This document shows positions 38,277 through 50,156 of a DNA stretch of 64,000 nucleotides, one piece after another (within the stretch, counting starts at the first letter, position 1; each line of letters starts with the position of its first letter). Origin of the DNA: Cycloclasticus sp. Its GTDB lineage: Bacteria > Pseudomonadota > Gammaproteobacteria > Methylococcales > Cycloclasticaceae. The position numbers were made by a program, and so were the translations under genes. The notes under the pieces are model-generated. The model made no database searches. It worked only from the letters and a program-made list of their open reading frames with translations, and was not told where the DNA came from. The stretch is taken from contig PADC01000006.1 in assembly GCA_002700385.1 (NCBI GenBank), positions 496,001-560,000 of the forward strand. Reading direction: 5' to 3'.

Positions 38277-39098
38277 CTACACTCCGTTTGTCTGTATTTT
38301 CTTCAAGTATTTTTCGTAGCCTTCGACACCCATCCAATACTTCAACATGTTACCAACACCTCGGCTTGTCAATGTTGCGCCTGCCAAACCATCAACTTCA
38401 AATGCTTCATTTGCCGATCCTGGAATAACGCTGCCTTTAATGACATCAATACCCACTTCGCCATTCGCCTCGTAAATTTTCTTACCAGACCACAACCCTT
38501 TCCATTTAGGGTTATCAACTTCGCCACCTAAGCCAGGCGTTTCAGCATGTTCATAGAAACTCAGACCAACGATTGTTTGACCATCACTCTCTATAGCAAG
38601 AAACCCGTATAAGGTGGACCATAAGCCATACCCATTAACGGGAAGAATGATCTGTTTAACAACATCACCTTCTTTAACCTGATAAACAGGCATCAATTTT
38701 GGACGCATTCTGATACCAGCCAAATCACTGGCTTTATCTATTTGAACATTCAACGCCGGGTCTTTAGCAGCTCGCCTTTCATCATACGTCTCGGCATTCA
38801 GTTCTATTGAATATTCACCCGTTTCCAGGTCAACAAGCTTGATATCAATTTTGGAAAACGCCGCTTCAATATCGTCACCTTCCTGATACAAACCCGCCAC
38901 CTGAAGAATATTTTTTTTCTTATCTAGCTCTTTATTTAACTGTTGCAAGGGTTTAAGCATCACTGCTGACACTGATACAAAAACAGCACACACCAAACAA
39001 ACCAAGGTCGCCATAATGAATGTTTTAACCGTGCTATCATTCGATAGCGCTAGAAAATTCATCATGCCTGCTGGTTTCACTTCATTGTCATTAGGCAT
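38277..39098 (-). CDS. nqrC: Na+-NQR subunit C
   Basis: 273 residues from ATG 39098 (GGAG 7 bases upstream), giving an 8-base overlap with nqrB. One N-terminal membrane helix and a periplasmic FMN domain. The flavinylation motif is [11 protein letters not shown], with the acceptor Thr at about residue 242; in the Vibrio protein the residue two before the GAT is Ser, here Ala. ApbE, which makes the phosphoester bond, is encoded four genes downstream. Confidence 0.96.
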   Translation of the reverse strand: MPNDNEVKPAGMMNFLALSNDSTVKTFIMATLVCLVCAVFVSVSAVMLKPLQQLNKELDKKKNILQVAGLYQEGDDIEAAFSKIDIKLVDLETGEYSIELNAETYDERRAAKDPALNVQIDKASDLAGIRMRPKLMPVYQVKEGDVVKQIILPVNGYGLWSTLYGFLAIESDGQTIVGLSFYEHAETPGLGGEVDNPKWKGLWSGKKIYEANGEVGIDVIKGSVIPGSANEAFEVDGLAGATLTSRGVGNMLKYWMGVEGYEKYLKKIQTNGV

Positions 39099-40295
39099 TT
39101 CTTTTCTCCCTTCTTTTGATGTTTGACTGCACAACAAAATAGTCAATCAATGGCGCAAACATGTTTGCAAATAAAATTGCTAACATCATTCCTTCTGGAA
39201 AAGCCGGATTAACGACACGAATCAACACCACCATTAAGCCGATCAATAAACCATATACCCATCGACCGGTATTCGTCATCGCAGCACTGACTGGATCGGT
39301 AGCCATATAAATGGCACCAAAAGCAAAACCACCCAATACTGCATGCCAATACCAGGGTGTGGCAAACATTGGATTGGTATCGCTGCCTATAAAATTAAGC
39401 AAGGTACTTGTGACCACCATACCAGCTAAAATGCCCAGCATGATGCGGTACGAAGCAATCCGGGTATAGAGCAAAAAGGTTGCACCGATTAAGCACGCTA
39501 AAGTTGAAGTTTCACCAATAGAACCTTGTACCGTCCCCAAAAAAGCATCCATCCATGTAATACCCGATGCTGTTACGGCGGTAATGCCACCCGCAGCTGC
39601 CATACCTAAAGCGGTAGCGCCACTAAACCCATCTACTGCGGTCCAAATGGCGTCGCCAGACATTTGAGCCGGGTAAGCAAAGAATAAAAATGCACGTGCT
39701 GTTAAGGCAGGGTTTAAAAAGTTTTTCCCTGTTCCACCGAAAACCTCTTTACCGATAACAACACCGAACGATATACCAATAGCAACCTGCCAAAGTGGAA
39801 TCGTTGCTGGGACAGTTAAAGAAAATAACATTGAAGTGACAAAAAAACCTTCATTCACTTCATGACCACGAACAACGGCAAATAATACTTCCCACAAGCC
39901 TCCAACTAACACAGTCACGACATAAATGGGCACATAATACATGGCACCATGCACCATGTTTGCAAAGATACTATCAGGGTTATACCCCACTAAATTTGTT
40001 ACAAGGCCACGCCATGAGTCCAATGAGGTGATATTCAGATCAGCCATGGCCATATTCGCTAAATGACCTGTGTTCCACATTGCCATCATCACACAAGGTA
40101 AGGCCGCGATAAACACATAAGTCATCACACGTTTTAGATCAATCGCATCCCTTACATGGGTTGTTCCAGCGGTAACATCTTTAGGTGTATACAAGAAAGT
40201 ATCCACCATTTCATATATTGCATAGTACTTTTCAAGTGACCCACCTTTAACAAACTTTGGGTGTATTGAATCTAGATAATTCCTTAAACGAGACA

Positions 40296-40296
<1 letters not shown>
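39091..40296 (-). CDS. nqrB: Na+-NQR subunit B
   Basis: 401 residues, about ten membrane segments, the main Na+-conducting subunit and riboflavin site. FMN attachment motif [13 protein letters not shown] with Thr228. [19 protein letters not shown] and [14 protein letters not shown] are conserved. Overlaps nqrA by one base and nqrC by eight. Confidence 0.97.
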
Positions 40297-41642
<1,346 letters not shown>

Positions 41643-41769
41643 TTAGGCTTCTTATTGATTTAAGTTTGTTTATTTAAACGGTTGGTTATTATTAATGCCC
41701 AGCAGCCATTAAATGCCATCAACACGCTATCCAATAATTCTAGAAAAAATTACTCATAAAACTTTTCGA

Positions 41770-41798
41770 ATTTTATCCTATCGCACCGCATCATTCAA
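41770..41798 (-). promoter_or_regulatory. nqr operon promoter
   Basis: Minus strand TTGAAT (41798-41793), 17 bases, TAAAAT (41775-41770). It leaves a leader of about 120-130 bases before nqrA. A close sigma70 match in the only gap upstream of the operon. Confidence 0.65.
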
Positions 41799-41807
41799 TC
41801 TCGTTCA

Positions 41808-42581
41808 CTAGTTCCTTATCCCGATTCCCTTGGAAAGTAACCTTAAACTGATCCCTATCAAGATTGTAATAAAGGTCACAATCACCATAAACCCATAGAG
41901 CAAAGGAATATCTGAGTCCCCTAAAATACTAAATCGAAACACATCAATCATATAGAGCACTGGATTAAGCAACGAGACGTTTTGCCAAAAAACCGGTAAT
42001 AAATCAATAGAATAAAAAACCCCACCCAAATAAATCAAAGGCGTTAGTACAAATGTCGGCACGATTGAAATATCATCAAAACTTTTCGCATAGGCTGCAT
42101 TGATAAAGCCGGCCGCTGAGAACAAAACGCCTGTCAACAAAAACACAACGACCATCATGACTGGGTGAGCAATTTTCAACTCTGTGAAAAACAACGAAAC
42201 TATCGTCACCAAACCGCCAACAATAAGCCCCCTCAAGACCCCACCTAAAATATAACCCGTTAAGATAATCCACCCAGGTACTGGGGCAACCAGCATTTCT
42301 TCAATATTATGCTGAAATTTTGCACTGTAAAACGAGGACACCACATTCGAATAGGCATTACTGATAACCGCCATCAGAATTAAACCGGGAACAATAAAAT
42401 CCATGTAGTCATAACCTTTCATTTGACCAATTCTTGACCCGATCAGCGTGCCGAAAATCAGAAAATAAAGTGTTGTGGTAATGATTGAAGGCAGTAACGT
42501 CTGCACCCAAATTCTTAGAAACCGCTTAACTTCTTTATAAGTAATGGTTTGCAGCGCGACTCGGTATTCTTTATTAAACAT
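41808..42581 (-). CDS. ABC-2 type permease (YadH-like)
   Basis: 257 residues with six membrane segments in the ABC-2 export permease arrangement, recognisable from YADH-like stretches ITTTLYFLIFGTLIGSRIG, FIVPGLILMAVISNAYSNV and FVLTPLIYLGGVFYS. Pairs with the ATPase gene upstream, which it overlaps by 8 bases. Substrate unknown. Confidence 0.93.
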   Translation of the reverse strand: MFNKEYRVALQTITYKEVKRFLRIWVQTLLPSIITTTLYFLIFGTLIGSRIGQMKGYDYMDFIVPGLILMAVISNAYSNVVSSFYSAKFQHNIEEMLVAPVPGWIILTGYILGGVLRGLIVGGLVTIVSLFFTELKIAHPVMMVVVFLLTGVLFSAAGFINAAYAKSFDDISIVPTFVLTPLIYLGGVFYSIDLLPVFWQNVSLLNPVLYMIDVFRFSILGDSDIPLLYGFMVIVTFITILIGISLRLLSKGIGIRN

Positions 42582-43500
42582 CAGCCGCCTCCTTATTGAC
42601 CAACAGCTTCACAAACAATTGTTCCAACCTATTTGATTCATTACGGATGCCCGTTACCTTAATGCTTAGGCGACTCAGTTCATCAAAAAAAGCATGTATG
42701 CCAAATTCTTTTCTAACATTAACTTGCCATGTCGTCTCATCCAAACCTTCAATACGGCTACCGGCGATAACCGGTATTTCTTTAACTGGAAATTCAAGGC
42801 TTAATACAAAAACTTCTTCATCTGCCTTATCCAGCAAGCCTTTCATATCCATATTTTCAACCACTTCACCCTTATTAATGATGGCGATGTGTTTGCACAA
42901 ACTTTCAGCCTCTTCCAGATAGTGTGTTGTTAAGATAATCGTCGTTCCAGCAGCATTTATTTTTTTAAAAAAGCGCCACATCGATCGCCTGATTTCAATA
43001 TCAACCCCCGCAGTTGGCTCATCTAGTATTAATAATTTAGGCTCATGAACCAGCGCACGCGCAATCATTAAACGCCTTTTCATGCCACCCGATAATTCTC
43101 TAGCCGCTTCATCTCGCTTATCCCAGAGCTCAAGCTGCTTCAAGCAAACTTCCGCCCTTTCCAGCGCTTTTTTACGAGGAATACCATAATAACCCGCCTG
43201 AGATACAACGATGTCGAAAACATTCTCAAACTGATTGAAGTTAAATTCTTGCGGCACCAAACCAATGCACCTTTTCACACCTTCCGGATCAGCATCCAAG
43301 TCATGCCCATAGACCTTTACCGAACCCGATGTTTTATTCACTAACGAAGCGACAATACCAATAGTCGTTGACTTGCCCGCCCCATTTGCACCCAGCAATG
43401 CAAAAAAATCCCCTTGTTTCACGGCAAGATCGATCCCTTTCACCGCAAGGAAGCCATTATCATATCGTTTATATAATTGCGTTATTTCAAGTGCATTCAT
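42574..43500 (-). CDS. ABC-2 transporter ATPase (YadG-like)
   Basis: 308 residues, matching E. coli YadG length. Walker A LGANGAGKSTT near residue 37, signature LSGGMKRRLMIARA, Walker B LLILDEPTAGVD and switch LTTHYLEEAE. The C-terminal 80 residues are a separate domain. Exporter with the overlapping permease gene. Transcribed divergently from maeB. Confidence 0.94.
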   Translation of the reverse strand: MNALEITQLYKRYDNGFLAVKGIDLAVKQGDFFALLGANGAGKSTTIGIVASLVNKTSGSVKVYGHDLDADPEGVKRCIGLVPQEFNFNQFENVFDIVVSQAGYYGIPRKKALERAEVCLKQLELWDKRDEAARELSGGMKRRLMIARALVHEPKLLILDEPTAGVDIEIRRSMWRFFKKINAAGTTIILTTHYLEEAESLCKHIAIINKGEVVENMDMKGLLDKADEEVFVLSLEFPVKEIPVIAGSRIEGLDETTWQVNVRKEFGIHAFFDELSRLSIKVTGIRNESNRLEQLFVKLLVNKEAADV

Positions 43501-43573
43501 GTTTAATCTGTAAAATTTTTAAGATAGCTTGCTACGCAAACCGAACAAAACTGCTTAACCATATAGTTTAACG

Positions 43574-43579
43574 TATAAT
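43574..43579 (+). promoter_or_regulatory. Candidate maeB promoter -10
   Basis: Perfect TATAAT 39 bases before the maeB start; the hexamer 17 bases upstream (CTGCTT) is a weak -35. Confidence 0.45.
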
Positions 43580-43618
43580 GCTCTTTAGCTTCTCCCCCCA
43601 TAAAAGAATATTTTAATC

Positions 43619-45886
43619 ATGTCGAATAAACCCACAACAAATGCTCTCTATTATCATCAACACCCTAAGCCTGGAAAAATTGAAGTTGCTGCAACAAAAG
43701 CCCTCAGCAATCAAACCGATCTTGCATTAGCCTATAGCCCAGGGGTTGCAGAACCTTGCTTAGAAATAGCCGAAGACCCTTCAACCGCAGCACTTTACAC
43801 GGCAAGAAGCAACTTAGTCGCCGTTATTACCAATGGGACTGCCGTACTGGGCCTTGGCGATATTGGCCCACTTGCATCTAAACCGGTCATGGAAGGCAAA
43901 GGAGTTTTGTTCAAAAAGTTTGGCGGAGTTGACGTTTTTGACCTTGAAATCAATGAAAAGGATCCCGATAAATTTGTTGATATTGTTGCCAGCTTAGCGC
44001 CAACTTTCGGTGGCATTAACCTTGAAGATATTAAAGCCCCCGAATGTTTTTTCATCGAAAAAAAACTTCGTGAAAAAATCGACATTCCCGTTTTTCATGA
44101 TGACCAGCACGGCACGGCAATCATCACAGCGGCGGCTATTCTCAATGGGTTAAAAGTTGCAAAAAAAGACCTCTCGGCCGTTCGACTCGTTGCATCAGGT
44201 GCGGGTGCAGCCGGTATTGCTTGCTTAGATATGTTGGTGGAAATGGGTCTTAAACGAGAAAACATTCTCGTCAGTGATAGCAAGGGCATTATTTACGAAG
44301 GTAGAACCGAAGGAATGGATGACCGCAAACTGCGTTATGCGGCTAAAACGCCTATTCGGACATTAGCAGAAGCTGTTGTCGGAGCCGATATATTTCTTGG
44401 CGTCTCACGCGCTGGCATGATGAGCAAAGACATGGTCAAGCAGATGGCAGACTCACCCATTATTTTTGCGTTGGCTAACCCTGTACCTGAAATACTCCCT
44501 GAAGAAATCAAAGAAGTAAGAGACGATGCCATTATCGCAACAGGTCGCTCTGATTACCCCAATCAAGTCAATAATGTTTTATGCTTTCCCTATATTTTCA
44601 GAGGCGCTCTTGATGTTGGCGCCACCAGCATTAATGAAGAAATGAAGCTCGCCTGCATTCGCGCACTGTCAGAACTTGCACAAAAAACAGTCAATGACGA
44701 CACCAACAGTTACACAGGAAAAACACCTGTTTTTGGGGCCGAATACCTCATACCACGCCCTTTTGACCCGAACCTTATTATTGAAATCCCCTTAGCCGTT
44801 GCAAAAGCAGCAATGGACAGCGGCGTTGCCACCAAACCTATTGAAGACTTTCACCTCTACAGAGCATCACTTGAACGCTACGTTTACCGTTCCGGCATGC
44901 TCATGAAACCGATCTTCGAACAAGCCAAACTAACACCCAAGCGAGTAGTGTACGCAGAGGGAGAAAATGAAAAAGTACTCCGCGCTGTGCAAGAAGTTGT
45001 TAACTCACAATTAGCGCAGCCAATTTTAGTGGGTCGGGAAAAGGTCATTATTGAGCGCATTAAGCGCTTAGGTCTCGACCTCTCAATGCTAGAAAGTATT
45101 GATATTATAGAACCCGATAATAATCCTTATTTTCGTGAATGTGTCCAACACTATCATCAGACAAAAGGTCGAAAAGGCGTTTCTCTCACCTTGGCGCAGA
45201 ATTATGTACGCACGAAAACAACCGTCCTTGCCTCATTACTTGTCAAACTTGGCAAGGCGGACTCTATGATTTGCGGCTTAGTGGGAAACTATCAACGGCA
45301 TCTTGGCCATATTACAGATATTCTTGATAAAAAAGCCGGGGTTGAAAAAGTTGCCGCGCTCAATGTTTTGTCACTACAAAAGGGTGTTTTTTTCTTCTGT
45401 GACACGATGGTAAACAGTAACCCCAACGCGGACGACCTCGTTGCCATGACTTTACAGTCTGCTCACTATGTCAAACGCTTTGGCATCACGCCTAAAGCCG
45501 CGCTACTATCACATTCAAATTTTGGAAGCGCCCATGATCATGAGGCAAAAAAAATGGCCCAAGCGGTTAACACTCTCCACAAAAATCACCCCGAACTTGA
45601 AGTTGAGGGTGAAATTCAAGCCGATGCCGCTCTACTCGAAAACTTACGAAAAGAAGTCATCAGTGATTCCAAATTGGACGGCGAAGCGAATTTATTTATT
45701 TTCCCTAATCTGGACTCAGCAAATATTTCGTTTAATATGCTCCGCATTTTAAGCGATGGCGTCACCGTTGGCCCTATTTTGCTGGGTTTAGAAAAACCCG
45801 TCCACGTTTTAAAACCGTTGGCTTCTGTGCGCCGAATACTCAATATGACGGCTTTATGCTCAGCCGAACAAGCTAAGACTGATTAA
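43619..45886 (+). CDS. maeB: NADP-dependent malic enzyme with phosphotransacetylase-like domain
   Basis: 755 residues (E. coli MaeB 759). Decarboxylates malate to pyruvate and yields NADPH. N-terminal malic enzyme domain (about 1-410) with [35 protein letters not shown] and [14 protein letters not shown]; the C-terminal half (about 425-755) is a phosphotransacetylase-like domain ([26 protein letters not shown]) that in MaeB serves for regulation by acetyl-CoA rather than catalysis. Fits carbon flow from meta-cleavage products. Confidence 0.96.
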   Translation: MSNKPTTNALYYHQHPKPGKIEVAATKALSNQTDLALAYSPGVAEPCLEIAEDPSTAALYTARSNLVAVITNGTAVLGLGDIGPLASKPVMEGKGVLFKKFGGVDVFDLEINEKDPDKFVDIVASLAPTFGGINLEDIKAPECFFIEKKLREKIDIPVFHDDQHGTAIITAAAILNGLKVAKKDLSAVRLVASGAGAAGIACLDMLVEMGLKRENILVSDSKGIIYEGRTEGMDDRKLRYAAKTPIRTLAEAVVGADIFLGVSRAGMMSKDMVKQMADSPIIFALANPVPEILPEEIKEVRDDAIIATGRSDYPNQVNNVLCFPYIFRGALDVGATSINEEMKLACIRALSELAQKTVNDDTNSYTGKTPVFGAEYLIPRPFDPNLIIEIPLAVAKAAMDSGVATKPIEDFHLYRASLERYVYRSGMLMKPIFEQAKLTPKRVVYAEGENEKVLRAVQEVVNSQLAQPILVGREKVIIERIKRLGLDLSMLESIDIIEPDNNPYFRECVQHYHQTKGRKGVSLTLAQNYVRTKTTVLASLLVKLGKADSMICGLVGNYQRHLGHITDILDKKAGVEKVAALNVLSLQKGVFFFCDTMVNSNPNADDLVAMTLQSAHYVKRFGITPKAALLSHSNFGSAHDHEAKKMAQAVNTLHKNHPELEVEGEIQADAALLENLRKEVISDSKLDGEANLFIFPNLDSANISFNMLRILSDGVTVGPILLGLEKPVHVLKPLASVRRILNMTALCSAEQAKTD

Positions 45887-45900
45887 ATACCCTCTAAATT

Positions 45901-45934
45901 GGCGCATAATGTGACCCTATTCGCATTATGCGCC
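45901..45934. repeat. Perfect 11-bp inverted repeat after maeB
   Basis: GGCGCATAATG (45901-45911) and CATTATGCGCC (45924-45934) with a 12-base loop, 15 bases past the maeB stop. Strong hairpin but no T-run, so not a standard intrinsic terminator; could protect the mRNA 3' end or bind a protein. Confidence 0.7.
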
Positions 45935-45981
45935 CAAACTTATTGTCTATAATCATGTCATGATTACTGTACAATATTAAT

Positions 45982-46221
45982 ATGAACATCGGATCGATTA
46001 GCCAAAATGCCCTACTGGGCATCAACAAAGGCTTAAACCAAGCCAATAATGCCAGTCAGAAACTGGCTAGCGCTGAGCAGTTGAGCGGCGAAAAGTCATC
46101 GCAAGACACCACCAAAGAGCTGCTGGCCTTAGAACAAGCAAAACAACAAGTTCAACTATCGGCTCGCGTGGCACAAACAGCGGGTGATGTTATTGGCAGC
46201 ATTATCGATATCAAAGCGTAA
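45982..46221 (+). CDS. Small conserved helical protein, function unknown
   Basis: 79 residues. Opens MNIGSISQNALLGINKGLNQ and ends VAQTAGDVIGSIIDIKA, with a Gln/Ala/Ser-rich helical middle. The two ends resemble the terminal regions of flagellar rod and hook proteins (N-terminal SISQNAL..GI, C-terminal ARVAQTAGDVIGSIIDIKA-like heptads). Similar short proteins occur in pseudomonads, unlinked to flagellar operons. No signal peptide or membrane helix. No flagellar gene is in the window. Confidence 0.7.
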   Translation: MNIGSISQNALLGINKGLNQANNASQKLASAEQLSGEKSSQDTTKELLALEQAKQQVQLSARVAQTAGDVIGSIIDIKA

Positions 46222-46342
46222 TCCCTCAAGCTGTCAACAAGCAAACACCTTCCCCCTTTGCAATTAACTCCTTACTTTACAGATACTCTTCTGTTCACCT
46301 CCTGTACAATGGCGCTTTTAACTTCATTTATAGGACAATACA

Positions 46343-46945
46343 TTGGAAACTGAAAAGCAAAAACTTAGCTACACCATGGGCCAACAAATCGGTGGCGGCA
46401 TTCAACAGGACAAACTTGATGTTGAAACCGAGTCACTCGTTCTAGGTCTTACTCACAGCCTAAATGGTGATCCAAGTCTTTTAAGCCCTGCTGAAATGCA
46501 AGCGGTTATCGAAACATTTCAAAAAGAAATGCAAGCCAAAGCCAATGAAGTGAAAGGCAATAACGCTGATAAAGGTACGCAGTTTTTAAAGGATAACCAA
46601 GCTGCCGAAGGTGTACAAGTCTTGGAGAGCGGTATGCAATATATTGTTTTAAATCAAGGCGAAGGCGAAAAACCAAGCGCGACCGATACAGTAGAAGTGC
46701 ATTATGAAGGCTCTCTCATTAACGGCACTGTCTTCGACAGTTCTATTAAGCGTGGCGAACCAGCTACATTCCCTGTTAACGGTGTTATCAAGGGTTGGCA
46801 AGAGGCCTTACAGTTAATGGAAGTAGGCACTAAATGGAAGGTCTTCATTCCTTCTGAATTAGCCTATGGTGAACAAGGTGCCGGCGGCGCCATTGGGCCT
46901 AATGAAACATTGATTTTTGAAATGGAACTGTTAGCCATTAAGTAA
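46343..46945 (+). CDS. fklB: FKBP-type peptidyl-prolyl isomerase (FklB-like)
   Basis: 200 residues: N-terminal dimerisation helices (about 1-85, KLSYTMGQQIGGGI) and a C-terminal FKBP domain (about 95-200) with VEVHYEGSLINGTVFDSSI, VIKGWQEALQLM and IPSELAYGEQGAGG. No signal peptide is seen, so cytoplasmic and FklB-like rather than periplasmic FkpA. Start codon TTG after ATAGGACAA. Own terminator. Confidence 0.93.
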   Translation: METEKQKLSYTMGQQIGGGIQQDKLDVETESLVLGLTHSLNGDPSLLSPAEMQAVIETFQKEMQAKANEVKGNNADKGTQFLKDNQAAEGVQVLESGMQYIVLNQGEGEKPSATDTVEVHYEGSLINGTVFDSSIKRGEPATFPVNGVIKGWQEALQLMEVGTKWKVFIPSELAYGEQGAGGAIGPNETLIFEMELLAIK

Positions 46946-46963
46946 TTTTCTATTACATAGGCA

Positions 46964-46993
46964 TAAAAAAACCGGTCTATGACCGGTTTTTTT
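46964..46993. terminator. Bidirectional terminator between fklB and fabB
   Basis: Stem AAACCGGTC/GACCGGTTT with TAT loop, extended by A and T runs and by outer GGCAT/ATGCC. Serves both converging genes. Confidence 0.92.
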
Positions 46994-47014
46994 ATGCCTT
47001 TAAAATACGTTGCA

Positions 47015-48232
47015 CTAATTTTCGTATCGCTTTAAGACCAACGTCGCATTTGTTCCACCAAAACCAAAACTATTCGACATCACCGTATTTAAAGAAGCGT
47101 TTTTTTGAGTCTTTTGTACAATATTCACACCACTTGCGGCTTCATCTAACTGATCAATATTTGCAGATGCCGTAATAAAATTATCGCGCATCATTAATAA
47201 ACAATAAATCGCTTCTTGAACACCCGCAGCACCTAATGAATGCCCAGATAAAGACTTTGTTGAACCTATCGGTGGCGTTTCATCACCAAAGACCGCTTTC
47301 ACTGCCTTCAATTCAGCAATATCACCCACCGGCGTGCTTGTTCCATGCGCATTAATATAATCAACAGGTGTGTCCACTTTCTCTAAGGCCATTTGCATAC
47401 AACGGGTCGCACCTTCGCCCGAGGGGGCCACCATGTCATATCCGTCTGACGTCGCGCCATACCCAACCAACTCAGCATAAATTTTAGCGCCACGCGCCAA
47501 AGCAACATCTAAGGCTTCAACAACAACGGTACCTCCACCTCCTGCAATAACAAAACCATCACGGTCGGCATCGTAAGCTCGCGACGCAGTTTCTGGTTTA
47601 TCATTCCGCTTTGTTGATAAAGCACCCATCGCATCAAACATCATCGTTAACGACCAATGTTCTTCTTCTCCACCACCGGCGAAAACACGATCCTGTTTTC
47701 CTAATTGAATCAGCTCCATCGCATTACCAATACAGTGGGAACTTGTCGCACAAGCCGAGGTAATTGAATAGTTGACACCTTTGATTTTATAAGGCGTAGC
47801 CAGCCCAGCAGATACCGTACTACTCATCGTTCTTGGCACCATATAAGGCCCTACACGGCGAATCCCTTTCGTATTTAATAAATTAATCGCTTCATCTACA
47901 TTTTTTGTCGAGGCTCCACCAGACCCCATGATCAAGCCTGTCTTTGGGTTAGAAACCTGTTCCTCGGTTAACCCTGCATCATCAATCGCCTGCTGCATAG
48001 AGACATAAGCATACGCTGCTGCATCACCCATAAAACGTCTAGTTTTCCGGTCAATCAACTCATCTAAATTTATCTCGGGAACACCGGCAACATGGCTACG
48101 AAACCCTTTTTCTTTGTATGTTTCAACAAAGCCAATACCCGATTTTCCCGCTTTGAGTGAATCAGCAACGGCATTAACATCACTCCCCAGCGATGAAACA
48201 ATACCCATACCTGTAATAACTACGCGTCTCAT
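47015..48232 (-). CDS. fabB: 3-oxoacyl-ACP synthase I
   Basis: 405 residues (E. coli 406). Condensing enzyme of fatty-acid elongation needed for unsaturated chains. Nucleophile Cys in [15 protein letters not shown], and the two catalytic His in [11 protein letters not shown] and [11 protein letters not shown]. Thirteen bases downstream of fabA, the standard fabAB pair. Confidence 0.97.
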   Translation of the reverse strand: MRRVVITGMGIVSSLGSDVNAVADSLKAGKSGIGFVETYKEKGFRSHVAGVPEINLDELIDRKTRRFMGDAAAYAYVSMQQAIDDAGLTEEQVSNPKTGLIMGSGGASTKNVDEAINLLNTKGIRRVGPYMVPRTMSSTVSAGLATPYKIKGVNYSITSACATSSHCIGNAMELIQLGKQDRVFAGGGEEEHWSLTMMFDAMGALSTKRNDKPETASRAYDADRDGFVIAGGGGTVVVEALDVALARGAKIYAELVGYGATSDGYDMVAPSGEGATRCMQMALEKVDTPVDYINAHGTSTPVGDIAELKAVKAVFGDETPPIGSTKSLSGHSLGAAGVQEAIYCLLMMRDNFITASANIDQLDEAASGVNIVQKTQKNASLNTVMSNSFGFGGTNATLVLKRYEN

Positions 48233-48245
48233 ATCAAATCCTTTC

Positions 48246-48770
48246 CTAAAAGTTCTCAGTCGAGGTAAAAAGCCCTACACGTAAATCTTTTGCTTCATAA
48301 ATCACTTTACCATCCACTTCCATGACGGCATCAGCAATCCCCATCACCAGTTTTCGCATAATAACCCTTTTCAGATCAATTCGGTATGTCACTTTTTTTG
48401 CTTTAGGTAAAACCTCCCCGGTAAATTTTAACTCGCCTACACCCAAGGCGCGACCTCTCCCTAAACCTCCTTTCCAACCTAGAAAAAAACCAACTAGTTG
48501 CCACATGGCATCTAGCCCCAAGCAGCCAGGCATAACAGGGTCACCAAGAAAATGACAATCAAAAAACCATAAATCAGGCGTGATATCTAATTCAGCTACA
48601 ATTTGTCCTTTACCGTTAGCGCCACCGTCTTCAGTTATGGAGGTAATTCTATCCACCATCAACATATTCGGCATGGGTAGCTGCGCATTACCCGGGCCAA
48701 ATAACTCGCCTCTACCACAACTTAACAATTCTTCTCGATTAAATGAATTCTGTCTTTTAATTTCTGTCAA
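48246..48770 (-). CDS. fabA: 3-hydroxydecanoyl-ACP dehydratase/isomerase
   Basis: 174 residues. Introduces the cis double bond of unsaturated fatty acids. Catalytic His in [23 protein letters not shown] region (His near residue 73) and the catalytic Asp in the GLDAMWQ segment. First gene of fabAB. The 84-base upstream gap contains short dyads (GGGC/GCCC, CCGA/TCGG) but no FabR- or FadR-like site I can claim. Confidence 0.97.
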   Translation of the reverse strand: MTEIKRQNSFNREELLSCGRGELFGPGNAQLPMPNMLMVDRITSITEDGGANGKGQIVAELDITPDLWFFDCHFLGDPVMPGCLGLDAMWQLVGFFLGWKGGLGRGRALGVGELKFTGEVLPKAKKVTYRIDLKRVIMRKLVMGIADAVMEVDGKVIYEAKDLRVGLFTSTENF

Positions 48771-48854
48771 AACAACGTTTCCTATAAATTTTAATGGGCT
48801 GTGCCCGACTTAATCGGTATATGATACTTGTTCTGGTGTCATTGGGCGAGTTCC

Positions 48855-50156
48855 TTAAACACCTAACCAATGTGAAACGGCAAGTAAAACAAGGCAATCC
48901 AGCAAGTAAAGCTTTATCGCATAAACAATATTCCATTTAAAGATTTTCTTCCCTGACGCGCCGTAACGCCCCTGTAAAGCCAGATTAATACCGGACAGTG
49001 GACTGGCAGAAACCCCTACGGCCCAAGCCATTAGAAACATAATAGCGAGCAATGTCTGATTTGGTTCAATGTTAACAATCCAATGCCCTACAACCGCTAT
49101 ACTGATCACGGGGTGAACACCCAAAATTGCCAGCAAAAACATACACAGTAGAATGACTGAAGCCACTTCACCGTCAAAATAGTCAAATGGAATAGCGATA
49201 GATAAACCATCGAGTGCAGCGGCTAAACCAGATCCAAAAACACCCGCAATTAAGAACAGTAATAATTCGTTTTTCATTTGCGGCAAGCTGTTCTTCCCAT
49301 GCTGTATAAAGTCACGCCCTCCTTTGGCAGGCCCATTTCTCACCAGCAAAACAGCCATACTCAATAATAACGAACACACCGCAATCAATATAAGTACACT
49401 CACATTCTCGAAGATAGTATGCGCTATGCCTACAAGCACGACCAGACTTGCCGGCAACCACAAAGAGTCAAAATGCATTGGGTAACCTATAAAATTTTTG
49501 ATCAACTCTTTCTTCTCAGACTTCACTTCAAACAACGTAACAAAAAAAGCAACAATAGCCATACTGATCCCCACGCCCATGACTATATGTAAAGATGCTT
49601 CAGGCGTAAAAACCAGAGCTGCTGCGAATGCAGCAAAAAAAGGTGACCAGTGTGCGGCTGACGTGAAGGCCCTGATTAACAGCTTTAATTGATTCATCGA
49701 AAGCTGCGCTTTTTTAACACAGCGATCAGCAACGAGCAGTACTGCCGACACATTGATCACAGAACCAAATAAATGGACCCATAAGTAGGTCCTTAAAAAT
49801 GCCTTAAACCCCGTTGGTAAGGGTTCGATTTTCTCATTTTGCGGTAAGGCAACCAGCTGTAAAAAATGCACGCCTATTAGCATCGTGATCATCAACTGGT
49901 TATTGGAGAAGGCTTTAGCAAAGTCCTTTATTTCACCCGTTTGCCAAGCCACTAACCAGCTCAATATCGCAAGTCCAGCAATCACCAAAAGGGGTTTTTT
50001 CTGTGCTTTTCTTAAACTAAAGAACAAAATACCCCCAGCAACCCAAGTAACGGTTCCTGGAATCCAGTCCAAGTAACCTGGAACCCAGGTGCTTAATACT
50101 GTCAATACAAAACTTAGCATCAACAAGGGGCCTGAGGCCTTTTTTAAGGCGGACAT
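48855..50156 (-). CDS. Multi-pass inner-membrane protein, predicted transporter
   Basis: 433 residues with about ten to twelve hydrophobic segments. It is organised like ion-transporter superfamily permeases: two halves, with ILGVHPVISIAVVGHW and VGVSASPLSGINLALQGRYG near the end resembling re-entrant loop regions. I cannot name a family with confidence. Its ATG abuts the panE stop directly, so it is the last gene of the LLM-dmpD-panE transcript. Given that place it might carry an aromatic intermediate or a carboxylate, but that is a guess from position only. Confidence 0.7.
   Translation of the reverse strand: MSALKKASGPLLMLSFVLTVLSTWVPGYLDWIPGTVTWVAGGILFFSLRKAQKKPLLVIAGLAILSWLVAWQTGEIKDFAKAFSNNQLMITMLIGVHFLQLVALPQNEKIEPLPTGFKAFLRTYLWVHLFGSVINVSAVLLVADRCVKKAQLSMNQLKLLIRAFTSAAHWSPFFAAFAAALVFTPEASLHIVMGVGISMAIVAFFVTLFEVKSEKKELIKNFIGYPMHFDSLWLPASLVVLVGIAHTIFENVSVLILIAVCSLLLSMAVLLVRNGPAKGGRDFIQHGKNSLPQMKNELLLFLIAGVFGSGLAAALDGLSIAIPFDYFDGEVASVILLCMFLLAILGVHPVISIAVVGHWIVNIEPNQTLLAIMFLMAWAVGVSASPLSGINLALQGRYGASGKKIFKWNIVYAIKLYLLDCLVLLAVSHWLGV

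Noticed and set aside
48771-48854. FabR/FadR operator upstream of fabA
   Set aside because: Only short imperfect dyads; nothing close to the known operator patterns.
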